Shown here piece by piece: positions 16,595-29,509 of a stretch of DNA of 64,000 nt (the first letter of the stretch is position 1; every line of letters starts with the position of its first letter). Both the position numbers and the translations under genes were made by a program. Source of the DNA: Arthrobacter sp. SDTb3-6. Its GTDB lineage: Bacteria; Actinomycetota; Actinomycetes; Actinomycetales; Micrococcaceae. The notes under the pieces were generated by a model that was not told the DNA's origin, did no database searches, and saw only the letters and a list, made by a program, of their open reading frames with translations. Where the stretch lies: the NCBI RefSeq assembly GCF_013376095.1, contig NZ_JAAMFN010000006.1:103091-167090 (forward strand). The letters are read 5' to 3'.

Positions 16595-16669
16595 CCAAGG
16601 AGGCTACTTTCCTGGAAAGAAAATAACATTAACTTTCCATCCAGGCAAGTACTTTCTTTGCCTCCTTGG
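16595..16669 (-). promoter_or_regulatory. Nested inverted repeats and promoter of the regulator/membrane operon
   Basis: Outer arms CCAAGGAGGC (16595-16604) and GCCTCCTTGG (16660-16669) are perfectly complementary. CTTTCC-T-GGAAAG (16607-16619) is a perfect palindrome. TACTTTCCTGG (16605-16615) recurs inverted as TACTTGCCTGG on the - strand. On the - strand a promoter TTGCCT-N17-TATTTT (16648-16620) fits between the arms, so the inner palindrome covers the predicted start site. This looks like an operator for the downstream winged-helix protein. Confidence 0.6.
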
Positions 16670-16991
16670 CACTAGAAAATGTGTCGGAAACCCGCAAAGC
16701 CCATCACGGGGGTCGCCGTCGTGCGGGTCAAGGGTCGCGCGGATGCCACGGCAGCCCCCGGACCGCGGACGCGTGGGAGTTGACTGGCTGGCTGACGGTA
16801 TGTCCTTGCCCGGGTTGGACCGGGCAGACCCATGGGTCCGCGGCACGCCGAGCGTGCGTACGCGACCAAAACCCACAAGGTACGTGGGCTGCAGTGACAG
16901 GGCGTCGAGAACTGACCAACCGGGGACGTAACCACCAAGACGTGGAAAAACCAACGTTGTGAGGAACAGCACTCCCTGCGCGGCAATTCGA
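16670..16991. other. Gap without recognisable gene
   Basis: About 320 bp between the divergent regulator/membrane operon and the YCII gene. Short frames on both strands lack starts with ribosome binding sites and resemble no family. Confidence 0.5.
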
Positions 16992-17018
16992 TGTCGAGAA
17001 CGTACGATCAGTTCCGTC
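16992..17018 (+). promoter_or_regulatory. Candidate ECF42 promoter for the YCII gene
   Basis: TGTCGA (16992-16997), 17 nt, then CGTC (17015-17018). As I recall, TGTCGA at -35 with a CG-rich -10 is the motif reported upstream of DGPF/YCII genes controlled by ECF42 sigma factors. The predicted start is about 45 nt before the ATG. Confidence 0.55.
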
Positions 17019-17070
17019 CCAGTATTGATCGCGGCCACAATGGGCCATACCGCAATATAAGGAGAATACG

Positions 17071-17475
17071 ATGAAGTACCTGCTGCTCAAGCACTACCGC
17101 GGAGCACCGGCGCCCGTCAACGACGTCCCCATGGACCAGTGGGCGCCCGAAGAAATATCCGGGCACATGAAGTACATGGGTGACCTGGCCGCCAGCCTGG
17201 TGGGCAGCGGCGAGTTCGTGGACGGCCAGGCACTTGCCCCCGAGGGGACCTTCGTCCGTTATGACGGCGAGGGACGGCCGCCAGTCACCGACGGCCCCTT
17301 CGCCGAGACCAAGGAGCTCATCGCAGGCTGGATGATCGTCGATGTCGACAGCCATGAGCGTGCCCTCGAACTGGCCGGGGAGCTCTCGGCGGCCCCGGGC
17401 GCCGGTGGCAGGCCGCTGCAGGAATGGATTGAGGTGCGCCCGTTCCTGGAGGCGCCACCGACGGTCACGGAGTGA
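17071..17475 (+). CDS. YCII/DGPF-family protein
   Basis: A 134-residue ferredoxin-like fold protein with the diagnostic TDGPFAETKELIAGWMIVD (about 70-88) and the C-terminal WIEVRPFLE. In many actinobacteria genes of this family precede an ECF42 sigma gene and are its main targets, with unknown biochemical role. AAGGAG at 17059-17064 sets the ATG. The stop is followed within 10 nt by the sigma reading frame, so the two form an operon. Confidence 0.9.
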   Translation: MKYLLLKHYRGAPAPVNDVPMDQWAPEEISGHMKYMGDLAASLVGSGEFVDGQALAPEGTFVRYDGEGRPPVTDGPFAETKELIAGWMIVDVDSHERALELAGELSAAPGAGGRPLQEWIEVRPFLEAPPTVTE

Positions 17476-17482
17476 CACCGAC

Positions 17483-18628
17483 GTGGACGAAGCACTCCTT
17501 CGCACTCTCCCACCTGCAGTAATCGGCGTCCTCGTCCGCCGCGGAGCAAACTTCGCCGCGGCCGAGGACGCAGTCTAGGACGCATTGGTGGAAGCGCTGC
17601 GAACCTGGCCCGCTGATCCGCCCCGGGATGCGAAAGGCTGGCTGGTCAGCGTCGCTTGGCGGAAATTCCTCGACGCAACCAGGTCGGACGCCTCGCGCCG
17701 GCAGCGCGAGGAACGCGTTGATGACGAGCCGGTGCCGGGGCCCGCCAACGCGGTTGATGACACCCTCCAGCTCTACTTCCTGTGCGCCCACCCGGCATTG
17801 ACGCCTGCCTCCTCGGTTGCCCTCACCTTGCGTGCCGTCGGCGGGCTGACCACGCGGCAGATCGCCGCGGCGTACCTGGTGCCGGAGGCGACCATGGCGC
17901 AGCGCATCAGCCGCGCGAAGCGGACCGTCTCCGGCGTCCGGTTTGGCCAGCCCGGCGACGTGGCCACGGTGCTTCGCGTCCTCTACCTGGTGTTCAACGA
18001 AGGGTATTCCGGCGACGTCGATCTCGCCGCCGAAGCCATCCGGCTGACCCGCCAGCTTGCCGGCATGATCGACCATGAAGAGGTGGCGGGGCTGCTCGCC
18101 CTGATGCTGCTCCACCATGCCCGGCGCCCCGCCCGCACAACGCGCGACGGCCTCCTGGTGCCGCTCGCCGAACAGGACCGCGGACTGTGGGACCGGGGCC
18201 TCATCGGCGAGGGCGTCGGGATCCTGCAGGCGGCCCTGGCCCGCGACAGGCTCGGTGAATACCAGGCCCAGGCTGCGATCGCCGCCCTGCACGCCGACGC
18301 TCGCAGCGCCGGGGAAACCGACTGGGCGCAGATCACGGAGTGGTTTGACGAACTGGTGCGGCTGACGGGCAGCCCGATCGCCCGGCTCAACCGGGCCGTG
18401 GCCGTGGGCGAGGCCTACGGTGCCCCTGCCGGGCTGGAGGCGCTGTCCGCGTTGGCGGCCTCGCTCCCCCGCCATGCCGCGGTGGCCGCGTACCTGCACG
18501 AGCGCAACGGCGAGCCGGCTGCAGCGGCAGAACTCTACGCGGAGGCGGCCCGGAAGGCGCCCAACCTGCCCGAACGCGAACACCTGCTGCGGCAGGCCGC
18601 GCGGCTCAACGCCCGCCCCCGGCCGTGA
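17483..18628 (+). pseudogene. ECF42-type sigma factor interrupted by an in-frame amber codon
   Basis: Conceptual translation from the GTG at 17483 gives DEALLRTLPPAVIGVL and FAAAEDAV, then TAG (17576-17578) where relatives have Gln (CAG), and continues without frame change: DALVEALRTWPADPPRDAKG, region 4 GGLTTRQIAAAYLVPEATMA, and the long helical/TPR-like C-terminal extension to 18628. A single C-to-T change explains it. Restart at TTG 17585 or GTG 17588 would lose the first helices of region 2. It lies directly after the YCII gene. Loss of function, a restart product or a sequencing error are all possible. Confidence 0.83.
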
Positions 18629-18665
18629 ACGAACATCCGGGACGCGGCCGGTGCCCGGTGCGGCG

Positions 18666-21056
<2,391 letters not shown>

Positions 21057-21124
21057 CCTGGCTCGTTTCTTTGGGGCTGGTGCTTGCGGTCCACTTTATC
21101 GGCGTGGCCGGACGACGGCGGTGC

Positions 21125-21481
21125 TCACCGGTCCTCCACGACGCCCAGGACATTTCCGTCCAGGTCGGTGACGCTGGCCACCCAGCGGGTGCCCCCGACG
21201 TTGTGGGCCGGCTCCGTGACCGTGGCTCCGGCGGCGGTCAGCTCGGCCAGCTTGGCGTCGATGTCCGCCACCTGCCAGTAGGCCACTGGCGAGGCCATCG
21301 CCTGCGGTCCGCCGTTGGGCACCAGCCCGATGTGCTGGCCGGCGGCGTCGAAGCCGACATAGTAGGGCGAATCGGCCTGCGGTTCCGTGCCGAGCAGGGC
21401 GGCGTAAACCTTCTTGGCGGCCTCGAGGTCCTTGACCGGGTGCAGCACGATCTTGATTCCTTCAGTGGGTGAAGCGGCCAT
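21125..21481 (-). CDS. VOC family protein (glyoxalase-like)
   Basis: A 118-residue single glyoxalase-fold module: IKIVLHPVKDLEAAKKVYAA at the start, the YVGFDAAGQHIGLVPNG strand and TDLDGNVLGV at the end, where the glutamate of true glyoxalase I is not obvious. AAGGAGCC precedes the ATG. It is likely a small-molecule binding or resistance-type VOC protein of unknown substrate. It lies upstream of the UvrA paralogue in the same direction with a 68-nt gap. Confidence 0.87.
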   Translation of the reverse strand: MAASPTEGIKIVLHPVKDLEAAKKVYAALLGTEPQADSPYYVGFDAAGQHIGLVPNGGPQAMASPVAYWQVADIDAKLAELTAAGATVTEPAHNVGGTRWVASVTDLDGNVLGVVEDR

Positions 21482-21580
21482 GACGGCTCCTTGGTCTGGG
21501 GGCCTTGCAGCCCTGGTTTTCCCGATGGGTCCAACTCTAGGTGCAGGGTGCCCGCGGCGCTTCTTGGATCCTGCCCGGTC

Positions 21581-22108
21581 CTAGCGTGCCGGGCGCCGGG
21601 CCCGCATCAGCAGGCCTGTTCCGCCCGTGAAGGTCGTCGTGTGGAACCGGGATGCCCGCGCGGCCTCCGAAAAGCCCCACTGGCGGTGAAGTTCGATGGA
21701 AGGCAGGTTGCCGGCGTTGACCACATACCAGGCGGTCCCGCTTCGCTCCCAGATCCAGTCCAGCCGTGCGTTCGTCAACGAGGTGGCCACGCCGCGCCGC
21801 CGCAGGGCCTGCAGCACTGTCACCCCTCCCAGGTAGTGCCCGGCGGGGGCGGCACCGTCCGCGTGGTCCCAATAATGCGTCTTGGCCCAGCCGGCCAGGC
21901 GGCCGTCGACGGTTGCGGCGACCACCAGCCGGCCGGGGTCCGATATGGCGGCGGCCAGGGACTCCATGGTGTTGGCGGGCCGCCCAGCCAGGTCGTTCAC
22001 CTCCAGAATGGCGGGGATGTCCAGGTCCGACGCCGGCCGGACAGCCACGCGAAGGGGCTCCCCTCCCCCGTCCCCCGGGGAAAACCCGGCAAAGCCGCTG
22101 CTATTCAT
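21581..22108 (-). CDS. GNAT family N-acetyltransferase
   Basis: A 175-residue acetyltransferase. VAVRPASDLDIPAILEVND opens the fold. Motif A is LGGVTVLQALRRRGVATSL (about 108-126), where RRRGVA is the acetyl-CoA pyrophosphate loop. VVNAGNLPSIELHRQWGF is motif B. The substrate is unknown. Its ATG lies inside the end of the upstream kinase frame (8-bp overlap), so it is the third gene of an overlapping APH-kinase-GNAT cassette. Confidence 0.88.
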   Translation of the reverse strand: MNSSGFAGFSPGDGGGEPLRVAVRPASDLDIPAILEVNDLAGRPANTMESLAAAISDPGRLVVAATVDGRLAGWAKTHYWDHADGAAPAGHYLGGVTVLQALRRRGVATSLTNARLDWIWERSGTAWYVVNAGNLPSIELHRQWGFSEAARASRFHTTTFTGGTGLLMRARRPAR

Positions 22109-22550
22109 GGTCCCTTCCGCCCCGCCCTTTGGCCTTGTCCGCAAGCCGATCCCCGAGCACCGCAGCCAGGGCGGAAACGTCCACCCCTGAATCCGTCGGC
22201 ACGCTGACCACCGTGCCGAGCCCGAGTGGCTGCGGGTTGTCCATCCACTCGGCCCAAGGCCCGAAGGACGACTGGCCGGCCGGATGGATGGGGTGCCGTT
22301 CGCGGGGAGCGAACCACCACGACTTGACGATGGCACTCCCGGGGACAAGGCCGGCCAGCTGCCACATGGTTTCGGATGCCAGGGCCCCCAGTGCACCGCT
22401 GCCCACCGTCGTGCCGCAGATGTCCGCCAGCAGCTCCTTGATGGCGTCCTTGGATATGACGGGCACGGGCAGGGCTGCGCCCAGGGAACTGGCCAGGGTG
22501 GTCTTTCCGGAGCCCGGTAGTCGATTGACCAGGATCAGCTGCCGGGCGAT
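22101..22550 (-). CDS. Small P-loop kinase/ATPase with no canonical start codon
   Basis: The reading frame encodes ARQLILVNRLPGSGKTTLAS then ISKDAIKELLADI, a small P-loop kinase. It has no ATG, GTG or TTG before the P-loop; an ATC at 22550 stands where relatives have their initiator Met. Walker A is also altered: RLPGSGKT replaces GLPGSGKT. The first ATG-like start inside the frame would drop the P-loop. It overlaps the upstream APH stop by 16 bp and the downstream GNAT start by 8 bp. It is either started at ATC by coupling or a decaying gene. Confidence 0.6.
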   Translation of the reverse strand: MARQLILVNRLPGSGKTTLASSLGAALPVPVISKDAIKELLADICGTTVGSGALGALASETMWQLAGLVPGSAIVKSWWFAPRERHPIHPAGQSSFGPWAEWMDNPQPLGLGTVVSVPTDSGVDVSALAAVLGDRLADKAKGRGGRDHE

Positions 22551-23284
22551 GGTTCCAGCCCTTTCGGCAAGGCGGCCAGGAACCGGGCGTCGCGCTCATA
22601 CATAAGGGCGTCGTCGTTCAGGTCCGGCTTGTCCAGCTCAATTGCCTTGCCCCGGGACATGTCGGCCAGGTCCCACAGCCTGATCATGGCCACCCGGAGC
22701 ACGTCGTCCCACGTGGCCTCGGATCCGTAGGCATCCAGGATCACCTGGACCCGCCGCCGGGCCTGGTCCATGCCCGGGGCGTTCGACGGCGGCTTGTGCG
22801 TCAGCGGGACGGCCCGCGTGGCGAAGTAGGCCAGGTCCCAGAGCCGCGGGCCGGGCGAACACATGTCAAAGTCAATCGCGCCCACCAGCCGGCCGCCGTC
22901 AAAGGCCAGGTTGTGCGGGGCAAAGTCGTTGTGGCAGATGACCTCTGCCGGCACCTTGGCCGGGGACTGCCAGAGGGCGCCGTCCAGGCCGAAACCAATG
23001 CTCGCGTCGTGCAACTGCCGCAGCCTGCGCGCACCGTCGGCAAGCACGGACTCGGCCCACACCCACGCGGGCAGCGGGTACAGGGGCACCTCTCCCCCAA
23101 CGAAGCTCAGCCGCTCGCGGGGGCCCTCAACGCCGAGTGGCTGTGGAATCCAGTCCACCCCGGCGCGGGCCAGGTACCTCAGGTAGCGGTGCACCGTGGG
23201 TGTCCACGGCCCGGCGTGGCGGGTGACGGTGTCGCCGTCGCGCTCCACCACGTTCATGTTGCCGCCCGGCAGAAGTTCAGTCAT
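22535..23284 (-). CDS. APH/choline-kinase-like phosphotransferase
   Basis: A 249-residue kinase of the aminoglycoside phosphotransferase family: the catalytic loop ICHNDFAPHNLAFDGG (about 140-155) and metal-binding AIDFDMCSPGPRLWDLAYF. Members phosphorylate antibiotics, sugars or choline; the substrate is not predictable here. AAGG precedes the ATG at 23284. The frame extends upstream, but the extra residues are not family-like. It heads an overlapping cassette with a P-loop kinase and a GNAT acetyltransferase. Confidence 0.87.
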   Translation of the reverse strand: MTELLPGGNMNVVERDGDTVTRHAGPWTPTVHRYLRYLARAGVDWIPQPLGVEGPRERLSFVGGEVPLYPLPAWVWAESVLADGARRLRQLHDASIGFGLDGALWQSPAKVPAEVICHNDFAPHNLAFDGGRLVGAIDFDMCSPGPRLWDLAYFATRAVPLTHKPPSNAPGMDQARRRVQVILDAYGSEATWDDVLRVAMIRLWDLADMSRGKAIELDKPDLNDDALMYERDARFLAALPKGLEPSPGS

Positions 23285-23398
23285 GGTGGCCTTTGGTTCA
23301 GGGTGGTTTCGGGTTTCGGAACGGACACAGCATGCCGATACACCGACCTCAAGGGTCCGGTGCGGCATCCGCGGCACCGGCAGGGCCGGGATTGCGGG

Positions 23399-23941
23399 CT
23401 ATGCGTCCGCCGGCGGTTTCTTGGCAACGAACAGCTCGCAGCTGGCGTTGTAGTACTTTTTGGACAAGCCCTTGGCCTTCATGCCGATCCGCAGGCAAAC
23501 GCTCTGGGATGCCTCGTTGGCCGGGTTGGTGACGGCCACGACGCGCTCCAGCCCGTGGGCAAAGGCATGCGCCAGGACCGCCTCGGCGGCCTCCGAGGCA
23601 AAGCCGCTGCCCCAGTAGTCCGGGTGCAGGTGCCAGCCAATTTCGACGTCCCCGGAGGGCTGCAGCGGCTCCTCGCCGGAGGCGGGAATGGGCTTGAGCA
23701 GCAGGGTCCCGACCAGTGCCCCGTCCTCCTTCCGGGTGACGGCCCAGACGCCGTGCACCGGGTGGTCAATGGCCTGGAACCGGGCCACACGTTCGGCTGC
23801 TTCCGAAAGGCTCTCCATGACGCGCGGCTCATTGCCGATGAAGCGCTGCACCACCCACCGGGAGTACAGGTCATACACAAAATCAACATCGGAGTCTTGC
23901 CATGGCCGCAGTAAAAGTCGTTCCGTAGTTATGGTCTCCAT
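23399..23941 (-). CDS. RimJ/RimL-type GNAT acetyltransferase
   Basis: A 180-residue acetyltransferase of the ribosomal-protein-acetylase-like group: ITTERLLLRPWQDSDVDFVY at the N terminus, GDVEIGWHLHPDYWGSGFAS (acetyl-CoA loop GSGFAS) and NEASQSVCLRIGMKAKGLS. I chose the METITTE start; another ATG five codons upstream (23956) is in frame. It is separated by 114 bp from the APH cassette in the same direction. Confidence 0.87.
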   Translation of the reverse strand: METITTERLLLRPWQDSDVDFVYDLYSRWVVQRFIGNEPRVMESLSEAAERVARFQAIDHPVHGVWAVTRKEDGALVGTLLLKPIPASGEEPLQPSGDVEIGWHLHPDYWGSGFASEAAEAVLAHAFAHGLERVVAVTNPANEASQSVCLRIGMKAKGLSKKYYNASCELFVAKKPPADA

Positions 23942-24046
23942 CTCTCCATCATGCATGGTTTGGTCCGGGTTCGGGCCCGCCCGCAGCTACCGTTTGCGTA
24001 ACAAAGTCCTCCCCGGCAGCCTTGTCAAGACCAGCCGGCGCCGCGC

Positions 24047-26860
<2,814 letters not shown>

Positions 26861-26876
26861 CTACCCGTTTTAGCCC

Positions 26877-26904
26877 ACACTAGCCAGAACCCGGCAGATA
26901 TCAA
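26877..26904 (-). promoter_or_regulatory. Candidate promoter of acnA
   Basis: On the - strand TTGATA (26904-26899), 16-nt spacer, TAGTGT (26882-26877). The predicted start is near 26870, giving a leader of about 28 nt that holds AAAGGATT. Confidence 0.45.
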
Positions 26905-26981
26905 GGGTGCACAGGACGCCCTTGGCCGGGCGGGCTTTGGCACAATGGATTCAACCACCTACTGCACCCAAGGAGCCCGCC

Positions 26982-27098
26982 ATGAAGTCCGTCCCGGATG
27001 ATGACCTGGACACCGTCGGTGAAGGGCCGGCCAGGGCAACCGGCAGGACCGGCGCCTGCCCCGCCGTCGTAGCCCGGCGCATCCAGGACGGACAGTGA
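26982..27098 (+). CDS. Small ORF translationally coupled to def
   Basis: A 38-codon frame (begins MKSVPDDDLD, ends RRIQDGQ) with AAGGAG 6 nt before its ATG. Its TGA overlaps the GTG start of peptide deformylase (GTGA), the same coupling seen for real gene pairs here. It is not recognisable as a family. It may be a genuine small protein or a leader whose translation delivers ribosomes to def, which has no ribosome binding site of its own. Confidence 0.6.
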   Translation: MKSVPDDDLDTVGEGPARATGRTGACPAVVARRIQDGQ

Positions 27099-27751
27099 AC
27101 GGGCCCGCATCCGGCGGCCTCCCCCTGTTCACGGACGACGACGTCCGGGCCGCCGTCGACGCCGTCCTGGCCGGGGACGGCCTGCCCGCCATCGTCCAGG
27201 CGGGCCACCCCGTGCTGCGCGCCCGGGCCGTGCCGTTCACCGGCCAGATTCCCGCCGGACAGCTGGCCCGCCTCGTCGGGCTGATGCGCCAGGTAATGCA
27301 CGCGGCCCCCGGCGTCGGGCTGGCCGCACCCCAGATCGGCATCCCGCTGCAGCTCGCCGTGCTCGAGGACCTCTACGACGTCCCCGCGGGGAATGCCGAG
27401 GCCCGGGACCGCCGGCCGCTGGAATTCCTGGCCGTCCTCAACCCGCATTACACGCCCGTCGGGACGGAAACGGCGTCGCACTACGAAGGCTGCCTGTCCG
27501 TGTCCGGCTGGCAGGCCGTGGTTGGACGTGCCGCCACGGTTGACCTGGCGTACGACGACGTCCAGGGGCACCCCGTGCTCCGCCGCCTCTCCGGGTGGCA
27601 GGCCAGGATCGCCCAGCACGAGACCGACCATCTCTCCGGGATCCTCTACCTGGACCGGGCGCACACCCGCTCTCTGTCCTCCAACGGCGAGTATGCCGCC
27701 CGCTGGGCCGCCCCGGACATCACCGCCGCACGGGCCGTGTTGCACTTCTGA
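27095..27751 (+). CDS. def: Peptide deformylase
   Basis: A 218-residue metallo-deformylase removing the formyl group from nascent N-terminal Met. All three motifs are present: GVGLAAPQIG (about 70-79), EGCLSV, whose Cys binds the metal, and QHETDHLSG, the HExxH variant. There is an N-terminal extension of about 30 residues. It begins at GTG inside the stop of a 38-codon ORF. It is followed by rlmA, which appears to have its own promoter. Confidence 0.94.
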   Translation: MNGPASGGLPLFTDDDVRAAVDAVLAGDGLPAIVQAGHPVLRARAVPFTGQIPAGQLARLVGLMRQVMHAAPGVGLAAPQIGIPLQLAVLEDLYDVPAGNAEARDRRPLEFLAVLNPHYTPVGTETASHYEGCLSVSGWQAVVGRAATVDLAYDDVQGHPVLRRLSGWQARIAQHETDHLSGILYLDRAHTRSLSSNGEYAARWAAPDITAARAVLHF

Positions 27752-27781
27752 GGCAGCCCGGACCGGCGTGGGCCCGGGCCA

Positions 27782-27811
27782 GGATGAACTTGGGCGGGGA
27801 TGAACTTGGGC
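27782..27811. repeat. Two tandem 14-bp repeats upstream of rlmA
   Basis: GGATGAACTTGGGC occurs at 27782-27795 and 27798-27811 (period 16 bp), just upstream of the rlmA -10. It may be an activator or repressor site, or simple slippage. Confidence 0.6.
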
Positions 27812-27825
27812 CGGGTGAACCAACC

Positions 27826-27831
27826 TAGGAT
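27826..27831 (+). promoter_or_regulatory. Leaderless -10 of rlmA
   Basis: TAGGAT lies 6 nt before the ATG at 27838. There is no ribosome binding site. Confidence 0.5.
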
Positions 27832-27837
27832 GATTTC

Positions 27838-28716
27838 ATGGACAACAGCGCGCTCGACGCCCTCATCTGCCCGGTCTGCGGGCTCGAATTCATGGACGTG
27901 CTTCCCGGGGAGAACACGCTGGCGTGCATTGACGGCCACAGTTTCGACATCGCCCGGCAGGGGTACGTAAACCTGCTAACCGGACACGGCACCAAGTTCA
28001 CCCACGACACTGCCGCCATGGTGGCCGCCCGTGACGCGTTCCTGGAGGCCGGGCACTATGCGCCGCTGGCTGACGCGCTCGCAGGCACGGTCCGGCCCGT
28101 CCTCGCGGCGACGGGCGCTGCGGGCGGCGGTGCTGCCCCACGCCCCATGGTCCTTGACGCCGGTACCGGAACGGGATGGTACCTGCACCAGCTCCTGGAC
28201 CGGCTGGGCGGCGGCGTGGACGCCGTCGCGCTGGACATCTCCAAGTTCGCACTGCGCCGGGCGGCCCGGCGCAACCCGGGCGCCGCCAACCTCGCCTGGG
28301 ACCTGTGGCAGCCGCTGCCGGTGGAAGCCGGCAGGGCCGACGTCGTGCTGGTGGTCTTTGCGCCGAGGAACGCGGCGGAGTTTGCCCGCGTGCTCAGGCC
28401 CGGAGGGCTGCTGGTGGTGGTGACGCCCCGGCCGGGGCACCTTGCCGAGATTGCGCAGCACGCGGGCCTGTTGGGGATCCAGCCCGACAAGGAGGCGTCC
28501 CTGGCCGCGTCCCTGGCATCGCATTTTGTGCTGGAGAGCGCACTGCCCGTGTCCATTCCCCTGCACCTTTCGCCCGCCGACGTGGCCAATGTGGCCCTCA
28601 TGGGTCCGGCCGGGCACCACATCGAGGTGCAGGAGCTGGAACGGGCCGCCGCGGCGCTGCCGGAGCGGACGGACGTGACGGCAGAATTCATGCTCTCCGC
28701 CTTCCGCCCCCGCTGA
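27838..28716 (+). CDS. rlmA: 23S rRNA (guanine-N1)-methyltransferase, RlmA family
   Basis: A 292-residue enzyme. An N-terminal zinc site (CPVC at 11-14, C30 and H34) is followed by a Rossmann methyltransferase with motif I VLDAGTGTGWYLHQLLD and FAPRNAAEFARVLRPGG. RlmA-type enzymes methylate G745 or G748 of helix 35 of 23S rRNA. Some actinobacterial members give macrolide self-resistance, so G748 (TlrB-like) specificity is possible. Confidence 0.88.
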   Translation: MDNSALDALICPVCGLEFMDVLPGENTLACIDGHSFDIARQGYVNLLTGHGTKFTHDTAAMVAARDAFLEAGHYAPLADALAGTVRPVLAATGAAGGGAAPRPMVLDAGTGTGWYLHQLLDRLGGGVDAVALDISKFALRRAARRNPGAANLAWDLWQPLPVEAGRADVVLVVFAPRNAAEFARVLRPGGLLVVVTPRPGHLAEIAQHAGLLGIQPDKEASLAASLASHFVLESALPVSIPLHLSPADVANVALMGPAGHHIEVQELERAAAALPERTDVTAEFMLSAFRPR

Positions 28717-28742
28717 CCCCGGGACCGCACCCGGCCCGGACG

Positions 28743-29450
28743 TCAGGGCAGGGGGTTGGTGCCTTCGCCTGCACACAGGGCGGCGGTGTCCGGCCCCGCC
28801 GGTTGATGGATGGCGATGTCCACGAGGTGGGCCTGCGGCCGCCTGCCGTGCAGGTCCACCTGCAGCCACTTGAGCGTCAGCTGGGTGAGCGGGCCGACGC
28901 CCAGGGCAAAGGCGGCCGTCCCGGCGCCCACCACGCCCCCCATGAAGAACCCGACCACCACCACGGTCAATTCGAGGCTGGTGCGGATCATCCAGACCGG
29001 CCGGCCGGTCACCCGCACCAGCCCGGTCATCAGGCCGTCGCGCGGCCCGGGACCCATTCCGGCGCCTATGTAGAGGGCCGTGGCAAAGGCCAGGGTGAAC
29101 AAGCCGGCGGCAAAGAGCATGCACTGCAGGACCAGCTGGCCGGCCTGCGGGATGATGGCTAGGCCCCAGTCGGCGAAAACGCCGATGAGCACGGCATTGG
29201 CGATGGTCCCCAGGCCTGGCTTTTGCTTCAACGGGATCCAAAACAACAGGACGATGCCGCTGATGATGATGGTGCACAGCCCAAACGAGAGCCCGGTGGT
29301 CCGTGCGGACCCCTGCGCAAAGACATCCCACGGCGAGGCGCCGATGTTGCCCCGGATCATCAGGGAAATGGCAATACCGTACAGGAACAGGCCCGCGAGG
29401 AGGCGTACAAGCCGGACGGGAAGGTTCTGGGTTGTAAAGGCACGCTGCAT
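28743..29450 (-). CDS. YczE/YitT-type membrane protein
   Basis: A 235-residue protein with about five to six helices and the YczE pattern: MIRGNIGASPWDVFAQG near residue 31 and the second, related repeat GAGMGPGPRDGLMTGL. Its function is unknown, but in other bacteria it is encoded next to a MocR-type regulator that controls it, exactly as here (divergent, 59-bp gap). TAAACT lies 6 nt before its ATG and is part of a 14-bp palindrome. Confidence 0.88.
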   Translation of the reverse strand: MQRAFTTQNLPVRLVRLLAGLFLYGIAISLMIRGNIGASPWDVFAQGSARTTGLSFGLCTIIISGIVLLFWIPLKQKPGLGTIANAVLIGVFADWGLAIIPQAGQLVLQCMLFAAGLFTLAFATALYIGAGMGPGPRDGLMTGLVRVTGRPVWMIRTSLELTVVVVGFFMGGVVGAGTAAFALGVGPLTQLTLKWLQVDLHGRRPQAHLVDIAIHQPAGPDTAALCAGEGTNPLP

Positions 29451-29456
29451 ATGGCT

Positions 29457-29470
29457 AGTTTAGCTAAACT
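29457..29470. promoter_or_regulatory. Palindrome in the yczE-mocR gap
   Basis: AGTTTAG-CTAAACT is a perfect 14-bp dyad. On the - strand it contains TAAACT, 6 nt from the yczE ATG, so a protein bound here would block or position polymerase for yczE. It is a likely site for the MocR regulator. Confidence 0.5.
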
Positions 29471-29509
29471 GGACTGCTTCAATAGAGCCAATTGAACTAA
29501 GGTGGATTC

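Noticed and set aside
17576..17578. Genome-wide recoding of TAG
   Set aside because: Two amber codons are not evidence of recoding; TAG is used as a normal stop elsewhere in the window (for example pafBC).
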